DNA from: Gammaproteobacteria bacterium
GTDB taxonomy: Bacteria > Pseudomonadota > Gammaproteobacteria > Ga0077554 > Ga007554
DNA length: 64,000 nt
Direction of reading: 5' to 3'
Assembly: GCA_040183005.1 (NCBI GenBank)
Contig: JAMPIW010000007.1
Span: forward strand, 1,826,001 to 1,890,000
The notes under the pieces are model-generated. The model had not been told where the DNA came from. It ran no database searches and was given only the letters and a program-made list of their open reading frames with translations. Shown piece after piece: positions 1 through 7,832 of the stretch; position 1 is the stretch's first letter, and each line of letters starts with the position of its first letter. The position numbers and the translations under genes were made by a program.

Positions 1-82
1 CCTCGCCAGCGGCTGGTGTTTTACATCGGATTGGAGAATAATTAGCTCAAACGCCTCTCTCACGCATCGAGGCCGAACAATA

Positions 83-3000
83 ATGCGCCCGCCCGCTTTT
101 GCTACCAAGATTTCTGGCCGAAAAGTCATACTGTGGCTGGTCGGCCTGCTGGTGCTTTTCAGCATTGCGGGCTTTCTCGCCACCCCACCGCTAATCAAAA
201 AAATCGCTGCTGACCTGGTCTACGAGAAATTTCAGCGTCGGCTCGTCATTTCAGACATCACCTTAAATCCCTACACGCTGACACTGACGGCAAGCGGCGT
301 GTCGCTCAGCGAGCCGGATGGAAAAAGTCCGGCTGTTACGCTCGACGAGGCGCTGGTCAATCTCGACATAACATCCGTGTTGCGCCGGAGCATGATCATC
401 CGCGAACTGAAACTTACCGGACCCCACATCAAGCTCATACGCTACGAAGGCGCCCGCTATAACATCTCGGACATCATTGCAGAGTTGCTCAAGCCATTGG
501 AGTCGCCGACACGGTTTGCCATCAGCAACATCCAGATCAGCGGTGGCCAGATCGACTTTGAGGATCGCCCCAAGAGCGGCCGCCACCGTGTTAGCGATGT
601 GAAACTCGCCCTCCCCTATATCTCCAATTTCCCGGACTATGCGGATATCTATGTCGAGCCAGCGTTTTCCGCACGGGTTGACGACCATCCCGTGACACTC
701 GCGGCAAAGAGCAAACCTTTTGAGAAAACGCGCGACAGCATCCTCGAAGTCACGATCAAGGATCTTCATCTGCCCGAGTACCTTGAGTATGTCCCGTTCG
801 AGATTCCAGTCAAAGCAACTTCCGCGACACTGAACACTGATCTCAAGGTGCTGTTCAGCATGAAGGAGAATCAGCCGAACAGCATCCGTGTGTCTGGACA
901 GGCCGCGCTTGACGGCGTGGAACTGAAAGAGAGAGATGGCGCCGAGTTGTTCAAGCTTGCCCGGCTGACTTTCCATATCGCCGACCTCGACATCATCGCC
1001 AGGCAAGCAAACATCACTAAGGTGGGTTTTGAGTCGCCCGAGCTTTATTTGAGCCGCACCAAGAGCGGCTCCTTCAATCTGGCATCGCTGTTACCCGCTG
1101 ACACCAAGGCTGCAAGTCGCGAGAATAACAGTAGCGAATTCCGCTATGCGGTAGACCAGGCCTCGATAACAAACGGAACAGTACATTTTTCCGACCTTGC
1201 CCTCCGGCAGCCATTCCACGCCACCTTGCAGGACATCGAAATCAAGGCCGCCAAGCTCGGCAATCGGCCGGGGCAGGCCGCCACACTCGATGCCACACTA
1301 AAGACAGATGGCGGCGAATCCCTGGAACATCACGGCGATATCACACTGGCTCCATTATCCGCACAGGGCAAAATCTCGCTGGACGGGCTGGATCTTCTAC
1401 GCTACGCGCCTTACTACGACTCAGCATCGCCGGTTGCCGTGCACGAGGGGATGCTCGGCGCCTCATCACGGTATAGCTTTGCGCAAACCAAAAACGGCGC
1501 GGCGCTGCGCCTGACGGAACTGGCGATGACGGCAAGCGCCTTGCGCCTTGGCATCAAGAACGAGCGGCGCGATTTCCTCACCATTCCCGCGCTCTCGATC
1601 GAGGGCGTGGACATCGACTTCACCCAGCATACGCTCTCCGCAGGCGCCATCTCCAGCCGCGACGGGCGGTTGCTCATTAGCCGGGCCAAAAACGGTTCGC
1701 TCAACCTCTCCAAGCTCGCGCAAGGCGGCCCGCAGCAGACCAAAAAGCCTGAGAGACAAGATGCCGCATGGCAAATCGCGGTGAAGAAAGCCGAACTCAC
1801 CGGCTACACCCTCAAATTCGATGACCAGGCCGCGGCAGGGCCGGTGACGCTGACGGCAAGCCCACTGAATCTGGCCATCGAGGACTTTGCGACGTTTCCA
1901 CGCAGCCGGGCGACCGTTTCGCTGCGAACGAAACTGCGCGGCGGCGGTTCGCTAGCGGCCAGCGGCCCGCTCCAGTTCGGCCCCTTTTCGACAAAGCTGC
2001 GCCTGCGTGCCAACGGCATCAATCTCGTCGCGCTGCAGCCGTATTTCACCGACAAGGTGAACATAATTCTTACCCGCGGCGAGGCGGCGGTTAACGGCAG
2101 AGTGAATATAGAACCCGTGTCGGGCGACACCCATAAAGTGTTATGGGTGGGGGAGGCGGATATCAGCCATCTGCACTCAGTCGACAAAGTGAATGCGGAG
2201 GACTTCCTGGAATGGGACTCGCTCCATGTGGGCGGGATTAACGGCTCGTATAACCCGTTCCGGCTCGACATAAAGGAAGTCGCGCTGTCGGATTTTTATT
2301 CGCGCGTAATCGTCAATCCCGACGGCAGGTTCAACCTGCAAAACATACTCGTCAAGGAAGAAAAGCAGTCGCAGGAACCGCCGCCACCGGCGCAGCCATC
2401 CGCCGATGGCGAGAACCCGGTGCGAATCGGTGCAGTCACCCTGCAAGGCGGCCGCATCAACTTTTCCGACCGCTTCATCAAACCCAATTACTCGGCGAAT
2501 CTGACCAAGTTCGGTGGGCGGGTGACAGGCCTGTCGTCGCAGGCAAGCATACTCGCAGATGTAGATCTGCGCAGCGAAGTCGACGGCGCCGCACCGCTGG
2601 AGATCAAGGGCACGATCAATCCGCTGGCGAAAGAACTGTTTCTCGACCTGCAGGCCAATGTAAAAGGATTTGAGCTTTCGCCGCTGACCCCTTACTCAGG
2701 CAAGTACGCCGGTTACGGCATCGACAAGGGCAAGCTCTCCCTTGATATCAAGTACCATGTCGAAAACCGCAAACTGGAGGCACAGAACAAACTCCTGCTC
2801 GAACAACTGACCTTCGGCGAAAAAATCGACAGTCCCACCGCTACCAAGCTGCCCGTGTTGCTCGTCGTTGCGCTGCTCAAGGACCGCAACGGCAACATAG
2901 ATGTCAACCTCCCCATCAGCGGCACGCTGGATGATCCTGACTTCAGCATTGGCGGAATTGTCATCAAGATGATCGTGAATTTCGTTGTGAAGGTCGTAAC

Positions 3001-3619
3001 CTCGCCGTTTGCACTGCTGGGATCGCTGTTTGGCGGCGGCGAAGAGCTGAGTTATCTTGAGTTCGATTATGGCCGCCACGCCATTGCCCCGGCCATGGAG
3101 AACAAGCTGAACACGCTCGCCAAAGCCTTGAACGAACGCCCTGCTCTTGATCTCGATATCGCCGGTCGTGCCGACCCGGAACTCGACAAGGAAGGTCTGC
3201 GCAACTATCAGATGGAGCAGAAGGTCAAAGCGGCCAAGCTCCGGACTCTCGTCGAGCAGGGCATCCCCGCCGGTTCGGCAGAAGAAATTACTGTCGAATC
3301 TCAGGAATATCCGAAGTACCTGAAAGAGGCCTACAAGCGGGAGAAATTCCCCAAGCCACGCACCTTCATTGGGCTACTCAAGGATCTGCCTGTGCCCGAG
3401 ATGGAAAAGCTGATGCTGGCCAATACCATCATCACGGACGACGATTTGCGGCAACTTGCCAACGAACGCGCTAATGCGGTGAAGGAATACCTGCTCAGGA
3501 CTGGCCAAGTGGTCCCGCAACAGCTCTTTGTGGTTGCGTCCAGATTGCAGGCTGAAGAGGGCAAGGACGCCAGCAAGGACAAGGCGAAACAAAGCCGCGT
3601 CGATTTCTCACTCAAGTAA
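83..3619 (+). CDS. DUF748 / AsmA-like giant envelope protein
   Basis: This 1178-residue protein has a short cytoplasmic N-terminus and one membrane anchor (about residues 15-35, hydrophobic run LWLVGLLVLFSIAGF). A long periplasmic region follows, with repeated AsmA/DUF748-type beta-rich segments. The C-terminal part (about 1020-1178, with GRHAIAPAMENKLNTLAKAL) resembles an OmpA-like fold. DUF748 proteins belong to the AsmA/TamB group of inter-membrane proteins implicated in envelope lipid transport or maintenance. Which lipid or partner applies here cannot be read from the sequence. The ATG at 83 follows a weak GAGG. The gene stands alone; the preceding 82 bases show no other feature. Confidence 0.85.
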   Translation: MRPPAFATKISGRKVILWLVGLLVLFSIAGFLATPPLIKKIAADLVYEKFQRRLVISDITLNPYTLTLTASGVSLSEPDGKSPAVTLDEALVNLDITSVLRRSMIIRELKLTGPHIKLIRYEGARYNISDIIAELLKPLESPTRFAISNIQISGGQIDFEDRPKSGRHRVSDVKLALPYISNFPDYADIYVEPAFSARVDDHPVTLAAKSKPFEKTRDSILEVTIKDLHLPEYLEYVPFEIPVKATSATLNTDLKVLFSMKENQPNSIRVSGQAALDGVELKERDGAELFKLARLTFHIADLDIIARQANITKVGFESPELYLSRTKSGSFNLASLLPADTKAASRENNSSEFRYAVDQASITNGTVHFSDLALRQPFHATLQDIEIKAAKLGNRPGQAATLDATLKTDGGESLEHHGDITLAPLSAQGKISLDGLDLLRYAPYYDSASPVAVHEGMLGASSRYSFAQTKNGAALRLTELAMTASALRLGIKNERRDFLTIPALSIEGVDIDFTQHTLSAGAISSRDGRLLISRAKNGSLNLSKLAQGGPQQTKKPERQDAAWQIAVKKAELTGYTLKFDDQAAAGPVTLTASPLNLAIEDFATFPRSRATVSLRTKLRGGGSLAASGPLQFGPFSTKLRLRANGINLVALQPYFTDKVNIILTRGEAAVNGRVNIEPVSGDTHKVLWVGEADISHLHSVDKVNAEDFLEWDSLHVGGINGSYNPFRLDIKEVALSDFYSRVIVNPDGRFNLQNILVKEEKQSQEPPPPAQPSADGENPVRIGAVTLQGGRINFSDRFIKPNYSANLTKFGGRVTGLSSQASILADVDLRSEVDGAAPLEIKGTINPLAKELFLDLQANVKGFELSPLTPYSGKYAGYGIDKGKLSLDIKYHVENRKLEAQNKLLLEQLTFGEKIDSPTATKLPVLLVVALLKDRNGNIDVNLPISGTLDDPDFSIGGIVIKMIVNFVVKVVTSPFALLGSLFGGGEELSYLEFDYGRHAIAPAMENKLNTLAKALNERPALDLDIAGRADPELDKEGLRNYQMEQKVKAAKLRTLVEQGIPAGSAEEITVESQEYPKYLKEAYKREKFPKPRTFIGLLKDLPVPEMEKLMLANTIITDDDLRQLANERANAVKEYLLRTGQVVPQQLFVVASRLQAEEGKDASKDKAKQSRVDFSLK

Positions 3620-3773
3620 CCCGTCCCTCGCATTCCTCTCGGATCGTGCAGCAAGAGAGCTTTGGTTGGACTCCGTCAAAACCAGAACCCACACGTGGCA
3701 TGGTCTGCGGCAGGGAAGGCGCGGTTCAATGTTTGATCCAAGGTAAAGTATTTAGAAAATTACCAAACTTGGG

Positions 3774-3802
3774 TGGGCAGACGCAGGAAAAGAGGTTATA
3801 AT
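3774..3802 (+). promoter_or_regulatory. Putative stable-RNA promoter for tRNA-Met
   Basis: A perfect -10 (TATAAT, 3797-3802) lies 17 bp downstream of a partial -35 (TGGGCA, 3774-3779). It is followed by a GC-rich discriminator (CCGCCCGC), as in stringently controlled rRNA and tRNA promoters. It sits about 70 bp upstream of the tRNA. The rest of the 3620-3871 gap shows nothing recognisable. Confidence 0.55.
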
Positions 3803-3871
3803 TTCCGCCCGCTAGTGCTTGGCTCATGGTTACCTGAGGCTTGCTGCTTGTAAATTCCCGTTTGATAAAAT

Positions 3872-3948
3872 GGCTACGTAGCTCAGCTGGTTAGAGCGCG
3901 GCACTCATAATGCTGAGGTCGGTGGTTCGAGTCCACCCGTAGCCACCA
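3872..3948 (+). tRNA. tRNA-Met (CAT), elongator type
   Basis: A 77-nt cloverleaf. The acceptor arms GGCTACG and CGTAGCC pair, the CCA end is encoded, the D arm is GCTC-AGCTGGTTA-GAGC, and the T arm contains GGTTCGAGTCC. The anticodon CAT is at 3906-3908. The GGCTACG acceptor and D-loop match elongator tRNA-Met rather than initiator tRNA, which has a mismatched first pair. A tRNA-Ile2 with lysidine-modified CAT is the alternative, but the acceptor stem favours Met. Confidence 0.95.
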
Positions 3949-4078
3949 CAGACTTTCCCGGGATAGTCCGGAACACCCCACCTTCAAATATTTACCATCA
4001 TTCCCATAGAGCGGAGATTTCTTTTTCCATGGGCATTGCATACACTTGCTTACTAAAAGACTATATTCCTAAGTGATG

Positions 4079-4563
4079 TTAGCTGCCAAAATGGCGCACT
4101 GAACATATTGAAATAATTTAGATAATGATTCCAACGACGAAAATATCGCAAACAATCCTCGAGTTCGGCAAAGAATTGATCATGAATTTGCCAAATCATC
4201 ATACAAAAGATGAACTCGAAACCGCAATTAAGATAGTTATAACTGCATGGAATGCCGTAGTTTTGGACGCTTGGAATAATGAAAATCACTATGAATCAGA
4301 GCTTGTAAAAACATTGGATGAAATGCCTAAGGAAATGAAAATAATCATTAAGCGATTAATTAAAAGAAAGAAAACTATGTTTGCTTCAGATCCAAGAGCA
4401 GTTGGAAACTACTGGGTTAGAGAGAATGACGGTGGGTTCATTTTTGGTTGTGAAGCACGGCTTGACGTCGAAAATGCCCCTACGACAGAGGTAGCACACT
4501 GAATATGGCAGCTAACAAGCGCATCAAATCCGACTCGCTACCGCTCGCGGCTTATGCGCAACG
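4079..4563 (+). mobile_element. Solitary integron gene cassette
   Basis: A 485-bp unit bounded by integron core sites. The left boundary is GTTAGCT (4078-4084). The right side carries an attC (4510-4569) whose first core AGCTAAC is the exact reverse complement of the left boundary, as expected of a cassette that once circularised. The complementarity extends to 11 bp (GTTAGCTGCCA and TGGCAGCTAAC). One short ORF fills the cassette and ends 8 bp before attC, the usual arrangement. The cassette is visibly more AT-rich than its surroundings. No integrase gene or second attC is present. It may be a single insertion at a secondary G/TT site or an array remnant. Confidence 0.8.
4125..4502 (+). CDS. 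Cassette-encoded protein of unknown function
   Basis: A 125-residue soluble protein with no recognised family. The N-terminal two thirds look helical and lysine/glutamate-rich (EMKIIIKRLIKRKKTMF). The C-terminal third looks like a short beta segment (GNYWVRENDGGFIFGCEARL). There is no signal peptide or membrane segment. The ATG at 4125 lacks a clear Shine-Dalgarno sequence, and an internal ATG at residue 20 is possible. Base composition is more AT-rich than in neighbouring genes, and the ORF is the only gene of an integron cassette, so lateral acquisition is likely. Cassette proteins of this size are often adaptive or toxin/antitoxin-like, but nothing here shows which. Confidence 0.7.
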   Translation: MIPTTKISQTILEFGKELIMNLPNHHTKDELETAIKIVITAWNAVVLDAWNNENHYESELVKTLDEMPKEMKIIIKRLIKRKKTMFASDPRAVGNYWVRENDGGFIFGCEARLDVENAPTTEVAH

Positions 4564-4569
4564 TTATGC
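4510..4569 (+). repeat. attC recombination site (59-base element)
   Basis: The order is R'' AGCTAAC (4510-4516), L'' GCGCATCAA (4519-4527), a central imperfect palindrome, L' TTATGCGC (4552-4559) and R' GTTATGC (4563-4569). L'' and L' pair except for one extra C in L'', which matches the extrahelical base that sets strand choice in attC sites. The overall layout resembles the aadA-type 59-base element. Cleavage would fall between G4563 and T4564. Confidence 0.82.
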
Positions 4570-4572
4570 GCC

Positions 4573-4629
4573 ATCCACGAACGGATTGTACTGCTAAATT
4601 TTTTCGTGCCTTTCGTGTTTTTCGTGGAT
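4573..4629. repeat. TTTCGTG direct repeats with inverted ends
   Basis: Three near-tandem copies of TTTCGTG (4601-4626) end in TTCGTGGAT (4621-4629), which is inverted relative to ATCCACGAA (4573-4581). The block lies directly after attC and before mtnC. Similar CACGAA-rich blocks occur in many bacterial genomes; the function is unknown. It may fold into a hairpin in the mtnC leader. Confidence 0.45.
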
Positions 4630-4707
4630 CGCACCTTCTCGTTGAGCGTATGTAACATCATTTCCGAAAAAATCCGTATCCGTCATCATGAAGCTCAGGA
4701 ATCACAC

Positions 4708-5391
4708 GTGATCAAAGCTATCCTCACCGATATCGAAGGCACCACCTCCTCGCTGTCCTTCGTAAAAGATATACTTTTCCCCTATGCCAGGGAACGCATG
4801 GCGGATTTTGTGCGCGATCATGCGCATGATGCGGCAGTGCGCAAGCTGCTGAACGACGTAAAACAAATTGTGGAGCGTGACCTCAGCGACCACCAGGTCA
4901 TCGAGCAGCTCATCCGCTGGATTGATGAAGACAAAAAGATTACCCCCCTCAAGGCGCTGCAGGGGATGATCTGGGAAGACGGCTACCAGCGCGGTGCCTT
5001 CAAGGGCCATGTCTATGAAGATGCCGTGCGCAATCTCAAAGCGTGGCACGGGCAGGGCATACGGCTTTGCGTCTACTCCTCCGGCTCCGTTCATGCACAA
5101 AAACTGCTTTTCGCACACACCGAATACGGCGACCTGACGCCACTATTTTCCGGGTATTTCGACACCACTACGGGTGGCAAACGAGAGGCAAATGCCTATC
5201 TCACTATTGCTGAGGCCATGAATACCGATCCCAGCGAAATCCTGTTCCTCTCCGACATCAAGGAAGAGCTCGATGCTGCTCATACGGCGGGAATGCAGAC
5301 GGTGTGGCTGGTGCGCGAAGGCGCCCTGGATACGACTGCTGAGCATCGGCAGGTCGCGGATTTTGACAGCTTGTTGACCGCTGATAAATAA
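4708..5391 (+). CDS. mtnC: Enolase-phosphatase E1 (acireductone synthase)
   Basis: MtnC is a HAD-family phosphatase of the methionine salvage pathway. It converts 2,3-diketo-5-methylthiopentyl-1-phosphate to acireductone in two steps. The 227-residue length fits the family. The HAD motif I reads DIEGTTSS at the N-terminus, the SSGS motif (VYSSGSVHAQK) lies mid-protein, and LFLSDIKEEL is the C-terminal acidic motif. The GTG at 4708 was chosen because CAGGA lies 7 bp upstream and the homologous region starts there; a longer reading frame from 4606 adds a non-homologous tail. No other methionine-salvage gene is nearby. Confidence 0.93.
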   Translation: MIKAILTDIEGTTSSLSFVKDILFPYARERMADFVRDHAHDAAVRKLLNDVKQIVERDLSDHQVIEQLIRWIDEDKKITPLKALQGMIWEDGYQRGAFKGHVYEDAVRNLKAWHGQGIRLCVYSSGSVHAQKLLFAHTEYGDLTPLFSGYFDTTTGGKREANAYLTIAEAMNTDPSEILFLSDIKEELDAAHTAGMQTVWLVREGALDTTAEHRQVADFDSLLTADK

Positions 5392-5501
5392 GGCGTATAG
5401 TCAAACTCACCACCATATGTGTGGGTTCGGGATGGGCAGAATATGCAGCGGCTTTCCGAAGTCTTTTTTTCGCCATCATCTATTCTCAAGATAGACTTAT
5501 G

Positions 5502-5530
5502 TTGACATTGCCACCTAACGAAAATAGATT
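5502..5530 (+). promoter_or_regulatory. Sigma70-type promoter for the metallophosphoesterase-cytochrome cluster
   Basis: A perfect -35 TTGACA (5502-5507), a 17-bp spacer and -10 TAGATT (5525-5530) lie about 90 bp upstream of the Tat-dependent phosphoesterase gene. Upstream, a short stem (GGCTT/AAGTC) followed by seven T residues (about 5461-5470) may terminate mtnC. Confidence 0.5.
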
Positions 5531-5617
5531 TATTTAGATTAAGACCAAGACTAAAGTTTAAGCTCAAAGATGCCGAAAACGGATTTACACACCACAGCAT
5601 AGAGGAGGAGCACTGCA

Positions 5618-6634
5618 ATGACTGATTTCAGCAAAATGAACAGAAGGGAATTCCTGGGCATCACGGGCAAGGCGGGGCTGGCGACCCTGGTAGCCAGTGC
5701 CGCCGGGGTTTCCTTTGGCATGGTGCAGGTAGCGGAGGCTGCGGGTAACAGTCGGCTTACACCGTTCCGGTTTGCGATTCTGACCGATGCGCATCTCTAC
5801 GACATCCCTGATCACAAGTTCGACGGCATTCTGAAAAAAGCAGTCGATGACGTCAACAACATGAATCCCCTGCCGGATTTTGTCGTCTATCTCGGCGACA
5901 TCGGCCAATCAGGCAAGCGTACCGAGCTGGAAAAGGGCAAGCGGATACTTTCCAAGCTAAAAGTGCCACTCAAGGTTATCCCCGGCGAACACGACTGGTA
6001 TCTGGACATGGGGCAGGCATGGCGTGACATGTTCGGCAGTCCGACGTGGTCCTTCGATCACAAAGGGGTGCACTTTATCGGCATGAACTCTATTCTGGTG
6101 CGCGATTTCTGGACGATGAAGGGTCTGACGCCGGATGAAAGAATGGGCTTCATGGAAGAGCTGGAGTGCCATCATTGCGGCCTGTGGGGCGTCCGTGAAG
6201 AGCAGCTTGAATGGTTAAAGAAAGACGTCAAAAAACTCAAGCCCGATACCCCGGTAGTTGTCTTCACTCATTCGCCGTTGTGGGATTATTACCCGCGTTG
6301 GAACTTCCAAACCGAGGACGCGCCGCAAATCCGCGAGATCCTTTCCGGCTTCGAGCGGGTGATGGCATTCCACGGTCATGTGCATCAGGTTGTGTATAAC
6401 CGGATAGGCAACCTATCCTCCGTGGGCACCCTGTCTACCTCCTGGCCCTGGCCCTACCCTGGCGTCGAACTGCCCTTCCCCGATATCAAGATGAATCGCG
6501 TCGATCCAGGCGACATCCTGGACGGCTTGGGTACGCAATACATTGACCTGGAAAAGGAGTTCAGCGGTGCTCTGCATTATGATGCGTGGGCGGATCTTCT
6601 GCCGGAAGGCGTCAAGAAAGGCGTCAAACTTTAA
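5618..6634 (+). CDS. Tat-exported calcineurin-like metallophosphoesterase
   Basis: A 338-residue periplasmic phosphoesterase. A twin-arginine signal (NRREFLG, residues 8-14, then a hydrophobic stretch ending AEAA near 42) is followed by the complete calcineurin-type metal-binding set: D57-x-H59 (TDAHLYD), GD93-94 (YLGDIG), GEHD 123-126 (GNHD variant), H218 (FTHSP) and GHVH 253-256. The substrate is unknown. An insertion ELECHHCGLWG (181-191) may bind another metal. A strong AGGAGGAG precedes ATG 5618. The next cytochrome gene follows with no gap, so they probably form an operon. Unlike the downstream 5'-nucleotidase-like domain, this enzyme keeps its metal ligands. Confidence 0.88.
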   Translation: MTDFSKMNRREFLGITGKAGLATLVASAAGVSFGMVQVAEAAGNSRLTPFRFAILTDAHLYDIPDHKFDGILKKAVDDVNNMNPLPDFVVYLGDIGQSGKRTELEKGKRILSKLKVPLKVIPGEHDWYLDMGQAWRDMFGSPTWSFDHKGVHFIGMNSILVRDFWTMKGLTPDERMGFMEELECHHCGLWGVREEQLEWLKKDVKKLKPDTPVVVFTHSPLWDYYPRWNFQTEDAPQIREILSGFERVMAFHGHVHQVVYNRIGNLSSVGTLSTSWPWPYPGVELPFPDIKMNRVDPGDILDGLGTQYIDLEKEFSGALHYDAWADLLPEGVKKGVKL

Positions 6635-6646
6635 GGAGGCATGTCA

Positions 6647-7129
6647 ATGAAATCAAACACCAAAGGCCGTTTATTCGCGTTCACCGGCATCACTGTTGCT
6701 ATCGTTTCCTTTGCCATTTTTACCATCGAGCCCGCGCAGGCCAGAAAGCCGTTTACCCAGGACGAGCTGGCAGCCCAGTACAAAGACCTTATGGCGACCG
6801 TAAAAGAGGGCGATGACCTGTGGCATAGCGCCAAGCTCGGCAAGAACGGGCTGGCCTGCGCCAATTGCCACCCGGATGCGGCGGCGTCCAATCCCCACAC
6901 CTTCCCCAAGTGGCAGGCCAATCTGGGACAGGTGATTCCGCTGCGCGACATGATCAACTGGTGCATTCAGGTGCCGCTGGAAGGGCAGGCACTGGACGCC
7001 AACAGCAAGGAAATGAAGGCACTGGAGGCCTATTCCTTCTACATGCACCGTGGCTTCAAGCTCAAACCAGGCGAAAACACCAGGCAGCATCCGTCGGTCG
7101 AAGTGCGCAGCGGCGCGGGCTACCCATAA
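6647..7129 (+). CDS. Periplasmic monoheme c-type cytochrome (SoxA/TsdA-like)
   Basis: A 160-residue exported cytochrome. Signal peptide about residues 1-28 (ends PAQA), one heme site CANCH at 71-75, and a downstream block (NWCIQVPLEGQALDANSKEM) that resembles the heme domains of SoxA and thiosulfate dehydrogenase TsdA. AAGGAGG at 6633-6639 lies 7 bp before ATG 6647. An ATG at 6641 is only 1 bp from it and is less likely. The gene directly follows the phosphoesterase and is probably co-transcribed. Electron transfer is inferred; neither substrate nor partner is known. A single-heme protein may need another cytochrome such as the tetraheme protein at 7833. Confidence 0.85.
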   Translation: MKSNTKGRLFAFTGITVAIVSFAIFTIEPAQARKPFTQDELAAQYKDLMATVKEGDDLWHSAKLGKNGLACANCHPDAAASNPHTFPKWQANLGQVIPLRDMINWCIQVPLEGQALDANSKEMKALEAYSFYMHRGFKLKPGENTRQHPSVEVRSGAGYP

Positions 7130-7143
7130 GCCTACTAAACCAG

Positions 7144-7173
7144 AGGCCGCCCACTTCACACAGGAGGCGGCCT
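7144..7173 (+). terminator. Intercistronic hairpin
   Basis: An 8-bp stem AGGCCGCC (7144-7151) and GGCGGCCT (7166-7173), followed by a T-rich tail TTATCTT, lies between the cytochrome and DUF1566 genes. It could be a partial terminator or an mRNA 3'-end stabiliser. Confidence 0.45.
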
Positions 7174-7207
7174 TTATCTTGCAGAATGAATACCAAGGAG
7201 TCGAACT

Positions 7208-7747
7208 ATGGGGGCAAAACACCTCTTCTTCCTGTACGCGGCAATGGCTTGCGCTGCGCCAGCCTGGAGTTACACCTGCGATACCGGGTCCCGCCCCATG
7301 TCCACGCCCACCGAGCGCTTCAAGGATAATGGCGACGGCACGCTAACCGATAGCCAATCGGGCCTGACCTGGATGCGTTGCGCACTGAATCAAAGCTGGG
7401 ATGGCGCAACATGCAAGGGCACGCCGGGCGGCTATACCTGGCAGGGCGCCTTGGATGCGGCCAATCAACTCAATAAAAAGGGGGGCTATGCAAAGCATAG
7501 CGACTGGCGTGTCCCCCATATCCCCGAATTGGCCATGATCGCGGAACGGCAATGCACTGATCCCCGCATCAACCTGACGCTCTTCCCGGCCACCCCTGCC
7601 GCCCCGTTCTGGTCCGCCACGCCGCGCAAGGGCTTTGACAATGACGCCTATATCCTGAGCTTCGGCCCGGAGGGCGCAACCCCCGGTGACAAAGGGGAAG
7701 CACGCTTCGTTCGCTTGGTGCGTGGCGGCAAAGGTACACAACACTAA
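7208..7747 (+). CDS. Secreted DUF1566 (Lcl C-terminal) domain protein
   Basis: A 179-residue exported protein. Signal peptide about residues 1-21 (ends PAWS). The rest is one DUF1566 domain, with the typical NGDGTLTDSQSGLTWMRC opening, a central SDWRVPHIPEL block and the terminal RFVRLVRGG. DUF1566 domains occur in secreted and adhesin-like proteins and resemble the C-lectin fold; their molecular role is poorly defined. Four cysteines could form disulfides. AAGGAG at 7195-7200 fixes ATG 7208. It sits between two cytochrome genes in a periplasmic cluster, which suggests an extracytoplasmic accessory role. Confidence 0.85.
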   Translation: MGAKHLFFLYAAMACAAPAWSYTCDTGSRPMSTPTERFKDNGDGTLTDSQSGLTWMRCALNQSWDGATCKGTPGGYTWQGALDAANQLNKKGGYAKHSDWRVPHIPELAMIAERQCTDPRINLTLFPATPAAPFWSATPRKGFDNDAYILSFGPEGATPGDKGEARFVRLVRGGKGTQH

Positions 7748-7832
7748 CCTCCTCCCTTCCCTCCCCTGCCGTTAACCCCGATAATAGAGTGACTGGCTGA
7801 TAGGTGCCTCACTCTTGGGTAGCGGGAACATC

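Noticed and set aside
3864..3869. GATAAA just before tRNA-Met as its -10 element
   Set aside because: Only 2 bp separate it from the mature tRNA 5' end, so transcription would begin inside the tRNA; the site at 3774-3802 is better.
4606..4707. Upstream extension of mtnC to an ATG at 4606
   Set aside because: The 34 extra residues match no MtnC and cover the TTTCGTG repeat; the GTG at 4708 has a good ribosome site.
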